DNA of 63,750 nt from positions 1-63,750 of the forward strand of contig JAGAKF010000049.1 of assembly GCA_017625835.1 (NCBI GenBank), in the 5' to 3' direction. The notes beneath the pieces were generated by a model that was not told where the DNA came from, searched no databases, and was given only the letters and a program-made list of their open reading frames with translations. Positions 32,510 through 40,027 of this stretch are shown one piece after another; positions within the stretch are counted from its first letter, which is position 1, and each line of letters starts with the position of its first letter. This DNA is from Clostridia bacterium (GTDB lineage: Bacteria; Bacillota; Clostridia; Oscillospirales; Acutalibacteraceae). The translations under genes were made by a program, and so were the position numbers.

Positions 32510-33322
32510 ATGGGTAGTAGTATGACAAGTGAGTTTAAATTCAAAGAAAAGTATAATGTTTATGACCTTGTTGATGTTATAAGAGCGTTGCGCTCGGAGG
32601 GCGGTTGCCCCTGGGATATTGAGCAGACGCACGAAAGCATAAAAAAGAACCTTATCGAAGAAACCTACGAAACGATTGAGGCAATTAATAAAGGCGACGC
32701 GGATATGCTTCGTGAGGAGCTTGGCGACGTACTGATGCAGGTCGCTTTCCACGCACAGATTGAGGATGAAAAAGGTGTTTTCAATATTGACGATGTAGCT
32801 GACGAAAACTGCCGCAAGATGATTGAACGTCATCCGCACGTTTTTGGAGAAATCAACGTAAATTCCGTTGACGATGTTCTTACAAATTGGGATGCGATCA
32901 AGCGTAAGACAAAAGGTCAGAAAACCACTTCTCAGGCTATTGATTCCGTACCTCGTGAATTGCCTGCTCTTATGAGAGCGGACAAAATTCAGTCAAAGGC
33001 AGCTAAAGCAGGTTTTGACTGGACGCAGGTCGAAGGTGCGCTTGACAGGCTTTACGAAGAAATCGGTGAGCTCAAAGAAGCAATTGCCGGCGGAAATAAA
33101 GAAAACATAAGCGATGAGCTTGGTGATGTTCTCTTTTCTGCAGTCAATGTTTCACGTTTTGTAAAGGTTGATGCTGAAGAAGCGCTTACAGCCTCGACGG
33201 ATAAGTTCGTCGGCAGATTCAAAACAGTTGAAAAGCTTGCTCAGGAGCGCGGAATCGATATGAAAACCTCATCTCTTGAAGTTCTTGATGAACTTTGGGA
33301 CGAGGCTAAAAAAAGTATGTGA
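32510..33322 (+). CDS. mazG: Nucleoside triphosphate pyrophosphohydrolase MazG
   Basis: A 270-residue protein with two MazG repeats. The first has 'GGCPWDIEQTHESIKKNLIE' and 'ELGDVLMQVAFHA', with Glu/Asp metal ligands. The second has 'EIGELKEAI' and 'ELGDVLFSAVN'. It hydrolyses NTPs or their aberrant forms to NMP and PPi. It lacks the SAM-methylase-like N-terminal domain of Bacillus YabN. Start at 32510 lies two bases after the flippase stop; an ATG at 32522 is also possible as neither has a strong RBS. Confidence 0.92.
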   Translation: MGSSMTSEFKFKEKYNVYDLVDVIRALRSEGGCPWDIEQTHESIKKNLIEETYETIEAINKGDADMLREELGDVLMQVAFHAQIEDEKGVFNIDDVADENCRKMIERHPHVFGEINVNSVDDVLTNWDAIKRKTKGQKTTSQAIDSVPRELPALMRADKIQSKAAKAGFDWTQVEGALDRLYEEIGELKEAIAGGNKENISDELGDVLFSAVNVSRFVKVDAEEALTASTDKFVGRFKTVEKLAQERGIDMKTSSLEVLDELWDEAKKSM

Positions 33323-33374
33323 TATACTAAAAACGGTATCTCATAATATAAAAATAAAATTTGGAGGAATTACA

Positions 33375-33647
33375 ATGAATAAGACAGAATTTATCAATGC
33401 TGTTGCTGCAAAAGGCGAAATGGACAAGAAGGCTGCTGAGAAGGCAGTAAGCGCTGTTTTCGGTGCAGTTACAGATGCTCTTAAGGCAGGCGACAAGATT
33501 CAGCTTGTTGGCTTTGGTACATTCGAAGTAAGAGAGCGTGCAGAAAAGCAGGGTCGTAACCCGAAGACAGGTGAAGCAATGACAGTTCCCGCTTCTAAGG
33601 TTCCCGCATTCAAGGCTGGTAAGGCTCTTAAGGACGCTATCAAATAA
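33375..33647 (+). CDS. hup: HU family DNA-binding protein
   Basis: A 90-residue histone-like protein. 'MNKTEFINAVAAKG' opens the helical body, and 'GFGTFEVRERAEKQGRNPKTG' holds the DNA-binding arm start with the usual 'RNPxTG' turn. It bends and packages DNA. The start is defined by TTGGAGGAATTACA. Sitting between mazG and rqcP is usual for clostridia. A GNRA-capped hairpin follows its stop. Confidence 0.96.
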   Translation: MNKTEFINAVAAKGEMDKKAAEKAVSAVFGAVTDALKAGDKIQLVGFGTFEVRERAEKQGRNPKTGEAMTVPASKVPAFKAGKALKDAIK

Positions 33648-33669
33648 GTCTTTTCTTGAGTTATTCTTT

Positions 33670-33691
33670 CGGCAGGACGCAAGTCCTGCCG
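33670..33691 (+). promoter_or_regulatory. GNRA-capped leader hairpin upstream of rqcP
   Basis: CGGCAGGAC (33670-33678), loop GCAA, GTCCTGCCG (33683-33691): a perfect 9-bp stem. Its 3' arm (TCCTGCC, 33684-33690) can alternatively pair with GGCAGGA at 33711-33717, which holds the rqcP ribosome-binding site. Only a weak T stretch follows, so a plain terminator is less likely. Confidence 0.6.
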
Positions 33692-33724
33692 TTGGCTTTA
33701 TATTAACTTTGGCAGGAGTAAATT

Positions 33725-33964
33725 ATGCGACTTGATAAATATCTTAAGGTTTCACGAGTTATAAAACGCAGAACGGTTGCAAACGAAGTGTGCGATGCAA
33801 AGCACGTTACGGTAAACGGCAAGATTGCAAGAGCATCATATGACGTTAAAGAAGGCGACGTTATCGAGATCACAATGGGCGCAAATACTACGAAGATTCA
33901 GGTAACAAAGGTCGTTGAACACGCAACCAAGGACGATGCAGGCCTTATGTACAAAGTGTTGTAA
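33725..33964 (+). CDS. rqcP: S4-domain RNA-binding protein RqcP (YabO)
   Basis: A 79-residue protein that is nearly all S4 domain: 'MRLDKYLKVSRVIKRRTVAN', 'VNGKIARASYDVKEGDVIEI'. RqcP works with RqcH in adding C-terminal alanine tails to nascent chains on stalled large ribosomal subunits. Assignment over generic S4/Hsp15 rests on length and on the yabM-yabN-yabO-yabP-yabQ-divIC order. RBS is GGCAGGAG. Confidence 0.9.
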   Translation: MRLDKYLKVSRVIKRRTVANEVCDAKHVTVNGKIARASYDVKEGDVIEITMGANTTKIQVTKVVEHATKDDAGLMYKVL

Positions 33965-33977
33965 TAAATCAGATTAT

Positions 33978-34008
33978 CACCTCATACAATGTTATGAGGT
34001 GGTTTTTT
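33978..34008 (+). promoter_or_regulatory. Terminator-like hairpin containing the yabP ribosome-binding site
   Basis: CACCTCATA (33978-33986) pairs perfectly with TATGAGGTG (33993-34001), loop CAATGT, followed at once by TTTTTT (34003-34008) and the ATG of yabP. The RBS AGGTGG (33997-34002) is in the 3' arm. One structure could therefore both stop transcription after rqcP and mask translation of yabP. Confidence 0.65.
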
Positions 34009-34272
34009 ATGCCTGAAAACACAATGCACGACCTTGTTATTGAATCGCGGAAAAAGGTGACGATGACAGGGATTATTGACGTAGAAAGCTTTGACGAAGA
34101 AACGATTGTGGCGCAGAGCGAATGCGGTGAAATATTTATAAAAGGTAATTCGCTTAAGATAAGCAGACTGTCCGTCGAAAGCGGAGATATGGTCGTTGAG
34201 GGTACCATTGATTCCGTGGCGTACTCCGAGGGCAGGGTAAAGGGTAATTTCTTTTCGAAGGTGTTCAGATAA
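34009..34272 (+). CDS. yabP: Sporulation protein YabP-like
   Basis: An 87-residue beta-rich protein of the YabP/YqfC family: 'DLVIESRKKVTMTGIIDVES', 'ESGDMVVEGTIDSVAY', ending 'FFSKVFR'. YabP is expressed in the mother cell during sporulation in Bacillus. An in-frame ATG 15 bases upstream lies inside the RBS hairpin, so 34009 is chosen. The stop overlaps the next start (TAATG). Confidence 0.88.
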   Translation: MPENTMHDLVIESRKKVTMTGIIDVESFDEETIVAQSECGEIFIKGNSLKISRLSVESGDMVVEGTIDSVAYSEGRVKGNFFSKVFR

Positions 34273-34814
34273 TGGAGTATATGCCGACTTTCGCGTTTCA
34301 GCTTGTTTGTTTTATGTATTCGGCAGGACTCGGCTTCAGTCTCGGAATAATCTATGATTTAATCAGAATCTTCTTTTATCTGCTTACAGGAAGCGATAAA
34401 AAGTTTCGCAGTGTAAGGGATATAATTTACTTGTTCGTCTGCCTTGCAGCAACTTTTCTGTTTTTGCTTGCTGTGTGCGACGGACAACTTTTTATGTATG
34501 TTTTCCTTGCTGAAATACTGGGCGTTTACGCATATTTCTTCTCATTGAGCAGATTCGTTTTAAAACCTGCAAAAAAGGCAATTAAAACCTTAAGAAGACT
34601 TTTTCAGAGGCTTAACGGTAAAATACTTGTATTCAAAACACGTTTTTCTGTTTTTAGTGAAAAAATATCGAAAAACTTGCATAAAATAACAAAAAAAGAC
34701 TTGCATATTCGACATAACATAGTGTATAATTTTTTCGTGAAATTATGCTCAGGCAGTTTAACTTTAAAGAATCGAGGTGACGAAGGTGGCAAAGGTGAAA
34801 AAAGAGAGACGTAG
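34272..34814 (+). CDS. yabQ: Sporulation membrane protein YabQ-like
   Basis: A 180-residue membrane protein with four hydrophobic segments in residues 8-100 ('FSLGIIYDLIRIFFYLL', 'LFVCLAATFLFLLAV'), then a basic region of Lys/Arg-rich helix. Matches YabQ, needed for spore cortex formation in Bacillus. A sigma-A-type promoter for the downstream divIC lies within its 3' part, and its end overlaps divIC by 29 bases. Confidence 0.85.
   Translation: MEYMPTFAFQLVCFMYSAGLGFSLGIIYDLIRIFFYLLTGSDKKFRSVRDIIYLFVCLAATFLFLLAVCDGQLFMYVFLAEILGVYAYFFSLSRFVLKPAKKAIKTLRRLFQRLNGKILVFKTRFSVFSEKISKNLHKITKKDLHIRHNIVYNFFVKLCSGSLTLKNRGDEGGKGEKRET
34701..34730 (+). promoter_or_regulatory. Internal promoter within yabQ for divIC
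   Basis: TTGCAT (34701-34706), 18 bases, TATAAT (34725-34730). It would let the division gene be expressed in vegetative cells independently of the sporulation genes. Confidence 0.6.
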
Positions 34815-35079
34815 CTTTATAGTTGTCTTTTTTGCAATTGTTCTCAGTGCGTGTTTTGCCATTTCGTTGTTTTCTATAGTAAAAGATATTAATGATGTAA
34901 AAAAAGAAATTGCTGCAGTTGATGAAATCAAAGCAGAGCAGGAAGCGGAAAACGAAGCTTTGCGCGACAAAATCAACGATGGTAATAAAGATGAATACGT
35001 AGAAGAAATCGCCAGAGATAAGCTTGGCTATGTTATGCCGGGCGAAAGAGTTTATCAGGATATCTCTGTAAACGACTGA
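34786..35079 (+). CDS. divIC: Septum formation initiator DivIC/FtsB-like
   Basis: A 97-residue bitopic protein: basic N-terminus, one transmembrane helix ('FIVVFFAIVLSACFAISLF'), a coiled coil ('EIAAVDEIKAEQEAENEAL') and the terminal 'EEIARDKLGYVMPGERVYQD' motif typical of DivIC/FtsB. It links divisome proteins FtsL and DivIB. GTG at 34786 is chosen because GAGGTGA is five bases upstream; a GTG nine bases earlier falls inside that RBS. Confidence 0.9.
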   Translation: MAKVKKERRSFIVVFFAIVLSACFAISLFSIVKDINDVKKEIAAVDEIKAEQEAENEALRDKINDGNKDEYVEEIARDKLGYVMPGERVYQDISVND

Positions 35080-35114
35080 CGTGTTCAATTATTCTTGGAG
35101 GGGTACGCATTAGT

Positions 35115-35561
35115 ATGCAGTTAGAAGTCGGCGCAATCGTAGAGGGAAAAGTTACAGGTTTTACGGCATTCGGAGCCTTTGTTGAGCTTGAGGATGGCAA
35201 GAAGGGCATGGTGCATATTTCAGAAGTTGCACTCGAATTCGTAAAGGACATCAAGGATCATCTTACAGTAGGACAAACTGTAAAGGTTAAGGTTATTTCT
35301 ATTGCTGAAGATGGAAAAATAAGCCTTTCTGTTAAGAAGGCAATGGAGCAGCCGAAGCCGGCGTTCAAACCGAAAGCAAACAATGCTCCCAGACGCAACA
35401 ACGCTAATGTGTGGCAGGGCAACAAGCCCGTTGAACAGCCGCAGTCTTTTGAAAGCATGATGGCAAAGTTCAAGCAGGAGAGTGACGAGAAAATGTCAGA
35501 TCTCAAGCGTGATTCCAAGCATGGCGGCGGATACAACAGAAGAGGCACTAACAAGCTTTGA
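35115..35561 (+). CDS. yabR: S1 RNA-binding domain protein (YabR-like)
   Basis: A 148-residue protein with one S1 domain (residues 1-75: 'VGAIVEGKVTGFTAFGAFVE', 'KKGMVHISEVA', 'KVKVISIAEDGKISLSVKKA') and a basic, Asn/Pro/Gln-rich tail that may be disordered. It corresponds to yabR after divIC. The family resembles a general ribosome- or mRNA-associated factor. RBS is GGAGGGG, spaced 10 bases. Confidence 0.88.
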   Translation: MQLEVGAIVEGKVTGFTAFGAFVELEDGKKGMVHISEVALEFVKDIKDHLTVGQTVKVKVISIAEDGKISLSVKKAMEQPKPAFKPKANNAPRRNNANVWQGNKPVEQPQSFESMMAKFKQESDEKMSDLKRDSKHGGGYNRRGTNKL

Positions 35562-35595
35562 TCCGCAACTTTAAAATTTAATCTTTTAAAGAAAC

Positions 35596-35621
35596 GGGGG
35601 CAGTTTTCTGCTCCCTTTTTT
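35596..35621 (+). terminator. Terminator of the yab cluster
   Basis: GGGGGCAG (35596-35603) with CTGCTCCC (35608-35615), loop TTTT, then TTTTTT. It closes the cluster only 12 bases before the fumarase start codon. Confidence 0.88.
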
Positions 35622-35632
35622 CAGGTGATGTT

Positions 35633-36475
35633 ATGAGAGAAATAAGTGTCAGAAAAGTCAGCGAGGCGGTTGAAAAGCTTTGTATCAGGGCGAACAAAAT
35701 TCTTCCGTCGGACCTTACCGAAAATATCGGAAGATGCAAGACCTGCGAAAAAAACAGCCTTGCCAAGTCCATACTTTCAGACCTTGAAGCAAATCTTGAA
35801 GCGGCAATCGAACTCGATATTCCGATCTGTCAGGATACGGGAATGGCTGTCGTGTTTCTTGAAATCGGTCAGGACGTGCATTTTGTTGACGGCAATCTTT
35901 ACGATGCGGTAAATGAAGGTGTGCACAACGGTTATATCAACGGATATCTCCGCTGTTCGGTTGTCGGCGACCCGTTAAGAAGAGTCAACACAAAGGACAA
36001 CACTCCTGCGGTAATCCACACAACTATTGTTGACGGCGACAAGGTTAAAATCACCGTTGCACCGAAAGGCTTCGGCAGTGAAAATATGAGCAGGCTGAAG
36101 ATGCTTACTCCTGCAAGCGGCAGAGAGGAGATTATCAATTATGTCCTTGACTGCGTAAAAAAAGCAGGCGGTAATCCTTGCCCTCCTATTGTGCTCGGTA
36201 TAGGCATCGGAGGTGACTTCGAGCAGTGTGCTTTCCTTGCAAAGAAAGCTCTTTGCCGAAGTGTCAGCGTAAAGAATGACGATGAGTATTACAGAGAGAT
36301 GGAAGCGGAAATACTTGAAAGAGTAAACCAGCTTGACATCGGTCCTCAGGGCTTCGGCGGTGACACAACAGCACTTTCGGTTGCGATTGAAGCTGCTCCC
36401 ACTCACATAGCAGGACTTCCCGTCGCAGTCAATTTCGGCTGTCATGTTACAAGACATGCTTTGGAAGTTTTATAA
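35633..36475 (+). CDS. Class I fumarate hydratase/tartrate dehydratase alpha subunit
   Basis: A 280-residue protein matching the alpha (TtdA-type) half of two-subunit Fe-S hydro-lyases. Cys in 'CQDTGM' (near residue 65), 'FEQCAFLAK' and 'LDIGPQGFGGDTTALSVAIE' are the cluster and substrate blocks. It would interconvert fumarate and malate with a beta subunit. The beta gene normally follows immediately, but here the next gene is an rRNA methyltransferase. Either the partner is elsewhere or the enzyme is incomplete. RBS AGGTGATG. Confidence 0.85.
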   Translation: MREISVRKVSEAVEKLCIRANKILPSDLTENIGRCKTCEKNSLAKSILSDLEANLEAAIELDIPICQDTGMAVVFLEIGQDVHFVDGNLYDAVNEGVHNGYINGYLRCSVVGDPLRRVNTKDNTPAVIHTTIVDGDKVKITVAPKGFGSENMSRLKMLTPASGREEIINYVLDCVKKAGGNPCPPIVLGIGIGGDFEQCAFLAKKALCRSVSVKNDDEYYREMEAEILERVNQLDIGPQGFGGDTTALSVAIEAAPTHIAGLPVAVNFGCHVTRHALEVL

Positions 36476-36538
36476 CATCCTGATAACAGAGAAAAACAGA
36501 AGTATAATCAGTTTGAATAAATTTAACAGAGGTTTTAT

Positions 36539-37654
36539 ATGAAAATTAATTTTGTTATTCCGTGCCTTCTCGGCCTTGAATCGTTGATTGCGAACGAGAT
36601 GAAGGACCTTGGCGCAGAAAATGTTGTTTCAGAAAACGGAAGAGTTCTTTTCAGCGGCGATGAAAACCTGCTTGCAAGAGCAAACATCTGCTCAAGATAT
36701 TCCGAAAGAATACAGATTCTTGTCGGCGATTTTTATGCAAGAAGCTTTGAAGAGCTTTTTCAGGGAACAAAGGCTTTGCCGTGGGAAGAATGGATCGGCG
36801 AGGAAGATGCATTTCCCGTCAAAGGTTATTCAATCAATTCAACATTGTTCAGCGTAAGCGATTGCCAGTCGATCATCAAAAAGGCAGTCGTTGAAAGACT
36901 GAAGTCAAAATATAAAATAAGCTGGTTTGACGAAACGGGACCTGTTCATCAGATTCAGTTTTCAATAATGAAGGATAAGGTAAGTCTCCTTCTTGATACT
37001 TCGGGAATGGGACTCCATAAGCGCGGTTACCGTCTTGAAGCAAATGCTGCACCGCTTAAGGAAACTCTTGCGGCTTCGCTTTGCAATCTTGCAAGACTTC
37101 GCCCTTACCACACACTTTACGATCCGATGTGCGGTAGCGGTACGATCCTTATCGAGGGCGCAATGATGGTTCACAATATTGCACCGGGTGTTAACCGTAA
37201 CTTCTCCGCAGAGCGTTGGGACGTTATCCCCGAATACGTCTGGGCAGAAGAGCGTCAGCGCGCACGTGATCTTGTAAATTATGACATGGACTTTGTTGCC
37301 TACGGTTCGGATATTGACGAATCAGCTCTCGAAATCGCAAGAGTGAATGCCAAGCGTGCAGGAGTTGAAAGAAAGATTAAGTTTGAAAAGTGCGATCTTC
37401 GCGATTTCAGACCGCAGAGCGAGAAGGGTACTCTTATCTGCAACCCGCCGTACGGTGAGCGTTTGCTGGATATAAGCGAAGCACAGAAGCTTTATAAGCT
37501 TATGGGTGAAAAGTTTGTGCAGAAGCACGGTTGGGCATATTATGTTATCAGTCCGTCAGAGGAGTTCGAAAAGGAATTCGGCCGTAAGGCTGACAAGCGC
37601 CGCAAGCTTTATAACGGAATGATCAAATGCCAGTTGTTTATGTATTTTAAGTAA
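36539..37654 (+). CDS. THUMP-domain 23S rRNA (guanine-N2) methyltransferase, RlmL/YpsC-like
   Basis: A 371-residue protein with an N-terminal THUMP/ferredoxin-like part (about 1-160) and a SAM-dependent Rossmann methyltransferase half. 'DPMCGSGTILIEGAMMVHN' is the SAM motif, and 'LICNPPYGERL' is the NPPY motif for exocyclic N-methylation. Homologues modify G2445 of 23S rRNA. Length fits the single-domain Gram-positive type without the RlmK half. Confidence 0.9.
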   Translation: MKINFVIPCLLGLESLIANEMKDLGAENVVSENGRVLFSGDENLLARANICSRYSERIQILVGDFYARSFEELFQGTKALPWEEWIGEEDAFPVKGYSINSTLFSVSDCQSIIKKAVVERLKSKYKISWFDETGPVHQIQFSIMKDKVSLLLDTSGMGLHKRGYRLEANAAPLKETLAASLCNLARLRPYHTLYDPMCGSGTILIEGAMMVHNIAPGVNRNFSAERWDVIPEYVWAEERQRARDLVNYDMDFVAYGSDIDESALEIARVNAKRAGVERKIKFEKCDLRDFRPQSEKGTLICNPPYGERLLDISEAQKLYKLMGEKFVQKHGWAYYVISPSEEFEKEFGRKADKRRKLYNGMIKCQLFMYFK

Positions 37655-37684
37655 GATTTTTAAAAGCGATAATTTATCGTAAAG

Positions 37685-37710
37685 ACGGACGGCTTTGTGC
37701 TGTCCGTTTT
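37685..37710 (+). terminator. Terminator after the rRNA methyltransferase gene
   Basis: ACGGACGGC (37685-37693) with GCTGTCCGT (37699-37707), one wobble, loop TTTGT, then TTTTG. Confidence 0.75.
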
Positions 37711-37769
37711 GTCTTGTAAATGCGGCTGAACTGTGTTATACTGTGTGTATTCATTCAGGAGGTTTTGCT

Positions 37770-38522
37770 ATGAAGAGAATATTATCTTTAATTTCCGTGT
37801 GTGTTTTGTTGATGCTGTCTGTGGTTACTGCATCGGCGGAAAACCTTTCAAAGTTTAATCTTAAGCTTGTTTCTGAAAACGATTCTCAGGCAGTTTTTGT
37901 TCTTGATTTCGAGGGAGGAACACCGTTCTCTGCTCTTGACTTCAATGTTGTTACAAATGAAAAGAAGGCAAAGGTTACTGCGATTGTTGACGGTCAGGGA
38001 CTGATTAATTTCAAACAGCAGGCTGATGCAGCGATATCTCAGGCTAATGTCGAGACGACACCGGCTATGGTTACGGTTGCAATGATTCCCGGTTACCGTA
38101 ATGTTAAAGCGAGCGCTCTTTTTGAAATCACAGTTGCTAAGCTTGAAAAAGAAAAGCTTACAGCCAAAGATGTTGTGATTGAAATTACAAACTGCGCTGA
38201 TAACAATTTCCAGGCGATCGAGACTTCGGTAACAACGGATCTTGGTGCAACCACAGAATCTGATAAATCAACTGTTGCTTCAAGTACTGCAAGCACAGAT
38301 GCTACGGTAGCGTCAACTGAGGATTCAGGATCAACAACCGAGTTGACCGAAAACAATACAGAACTGCAGACAGATGCGCAAGCGGAATCTCAGGATTCAA
38401 CCGACGGAAAAGAACCGAATACGGCTGCAATTATCGTCGTCTGTGTTGTTGCTGTTGCCGTTATTGCAGGTGCTGTTATTGTTATAATCAAAAAGAAGAG
38501 CAGCGCAAATAAAGAGGGTTAA
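37770..38522 (+). CDS. Second membrane-anchored cohesin-like protein
   Basis: A 250-residue protein: signal peptide (1-23), a cohesin-like beta module (about 25-155, 'FSALDFNVVTNEKKAKVTAI' and 'VIEITNCADNNFQAI'), a Ser/Thr/Glu linker of about 60 residues, a transmembrane helix ('AAIIVVCVVAVAVIAGAVIV') and a short basic cytoplasmic end. The 'TNCAD' block parallels 'VTNCDAAD' in the protein at 453-1865, so the two belong to one family. It lacks the leucine-rich repeats. AGGAGG defines the ATG at 37770. It is followed after three bases by an MBL hydrolase gene. Confidence 0.7.
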   Translation: MKRILSLISVCVLLMLSVVTASAENLSKFNLKLVSENDSQAVFVLDFEGGTPFSALDFNVVTNEKKAKVTAIVDGQGLINFKQQADAAISQANVETTPAMVTVAMIPGYRNVKASALFEITVAKLEKEKLTAKDVVIEITNCADNNFQAIETSVTTDLGATTESDKSTVASSTASTDATVASTEDSGSTTELTENNTELQTDAQAESQDSTDGKEPNTAAIIVVCVVAVAVIAGAVIVIIKKKSSANKEG

Positions 38523-38525
38523 AAA

Positions 38526-39848
38526 ATGGAAGCATTATTTGAAAAATTCAGACAGCCGAGAATGCAGGCTGACGAACCAATTTATGATTGCCGTGAAAAC
38601 TGCTTTATGAAGCTTTATCGCAGTGTTACGAAGGAGGAGTACGAAAGCTGGATTTCTGCTCTTGAAAACGACGGATTCAAAGTTTTACAGAAAACGGAAA
38701 ACAACGGCAATTTATATACCTGCCTTGTAGGATCGGTGCAGATTAATGCATTTTTTACTCCCTGCGACTCAGTTTTAAGAGTTGCGGTCAGCGAGGATAA
38801 AAGAACACCATGCTTCGAAAAAACAGAGTGTGAAGGCTCAGGCGAAACAGTGTTTTACGGATTCGAAAGCGATCAGGCTCTTATCGACTGCGGAATGTGC
38901 CTGCTTGTACAGTGTCCTGATAATAGCTTTTTTGTTGTGGACAGTGGCCACTATATGCAGTTCAACGACAACGACAGAATCTACAAGTTTATGCGTGAGC
39001 GTACTCCCGAGGGGCAGAAGGTTGTCGTAAACGGTTGGCTTCTTACTCACGCTCATTCTGACCATATTTCAAAGTTTATGGATTACCTTCGTTATAATTG
39101 CTATGACACGGTTATCGAAGGTATCTACTCTAACCTTATCCCCGATACATATTACGCACACACTGAATGGACAAGGGAAGAGGTTATGCTTTCCAAAAAG
39201 CTTTTTAAAATGCTTTCGGAAACAGATATTCCGACATATAAGATTCACACGGGTCAGCGTTTTCATATAAGAAATCTTACCTTTGATGTTCTCGGCACAC
39301 ACGAGGATATTTATCCGAATAAGATTACCGATTACAACGATTCGTCGTGTATGGTAATGATGACGGCTGAGGGTTCAAAAGTTTTCATTCCCGGTGATGC
39401 AAGCGTGTTGTCTTCCGTTGAGCTTGAAAAGAGATACGGCGAAACTCTTAAGTGCGACGTTGTGCAGATATCGCACCACGGACACAGGGGCCTTTCGGCG
39501 AAAGCTTATGAATATCTGAATGCCGAGGTTGCAGTTTTCCCGATTACCCGAATTAAGTTTGACGAGGAATATCCGAGAATTGAAGCAAACAGAAGGGCAA
39601 TTGAACTCGCAAAAGCGCATTATATTACTTCTGACGGAACGGTTAAAATACCGTTGCCGTATAGCTTGGAGAATATAGAAGTTCTACCCGACGAAACTTT
39701 TGAAGATTTTGGTAAAATTAACCGTCTCTGGCATTATGATTATACTGATGAGCGAAAGGCGGGGCTCTATTCAATGTTCACTGAAAGAGGCGGCGACCTT
39801 AACGGTACAAATCTTCCCGCCGAACCCGACAGCAAATTCGAAATGTAA
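38526..39848 (+). CDS. MBL-fold metallohydrolase, ComEC-like type
   Basis: A 440-residue protein without signal peptide. The N-terminal ~110 residues are a separate mixed domain. The metallo-beta-lactamase core carries 'LLTHAHSDHISKF' (dinuclear metal site), 'VFIPGDAS' and 'VVQISHHGHRGLS', resembling the hydrolase part of ComEC-type proteins. Substrate unknown; nucleotide or phosphodiester is possible. Translation is likely coupled to the cohesin-like gene (stop TAA, then ATG after three bases). Confidence 0.8.
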   Translation: MEALFEKFRQPRMQADEPIYDCRENCFMKLYRSVTKEEYESWISALENDGFKVLQKTENNGNLYTCLVGSVQINAFFTPCDSVLRVAVSEDKRTPCFEKTECEGSGETVFYGFESDQALIDCGMCLLVQCPDNSFFVVDSGHYMQFNDNDRIYKFMRERTPEGQKVVVNGWLLTHAHSDHISKFMDYLRYNCYDTVIEGIYSNLIPDTYYAHTEWTREEVMLSKKLFKMLSETDIPTYKIHTGQRFHIRNLTFDVLGTHEDIYPNKITDYNDSSCMVMMTAEGSKVFIPGDASVLSSVELEKRYGETLKCDVVQISHHGHRGLSAKAYEYLNAEVAVFPITRIKFDEEYPRIEANRRAIELAKAHYITSDGTVKIPLPYSLENIEVLPDETFEDFGKINRLWHYDYTDERKAGLYSMFTERGGDLNGTNLPAEPDSKFEM

Positions 39849-39852
39849 ACAG

Positions 39853-39887
39853 AACCACGGTTTATGCAACCTGCATAAACCGTGGTT
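39853..39887 (+). terminator. Terminator after the MBL hydrolase gene
   Basis: AACCACGGTTTATGCA (39853-39868) with TGCATAAACCGTGGTT (39872-39887), then TTT and a further T-run. Confidence 0.9.
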
Positions 39888-39970
39888 TTTACGTTTTTTC
39901 ATATATAAGCGTGCATACAAATCTGTTCCGAAGACCTGAATTTGTTGAACTAAAATCCGACTGTTTTTGT

Positions 39971-39999
39971 TTTACTTTTATGAAATAATATGCTATATT
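39971..39999 (+). promoter_or_regulatory. Promoter of the pyrimidine nucleoside phosphorylase gene
   Basis: TTTACT (39971-39976), 17 bases, TATATT (39994-39999). Confidence 0.65.
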
Positions 40000-40027
40000 G
40001 TATAAGATGAATCCAAGAGGTGATCAA

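Noticed and set aside
34777-34814. Possible frameshift joining yabQ and divIC
   Set aside because: Both products are full-length family members; the overlap is a usual coupled arrangement.
37695-37769. 25-codon upstream extension of the second cohesin-like protein
   Set aside because: It would place hydrophobic residues and Cys from the preceding terminator ahead of the signal peptide; AGGAGG supports ATG 37770.
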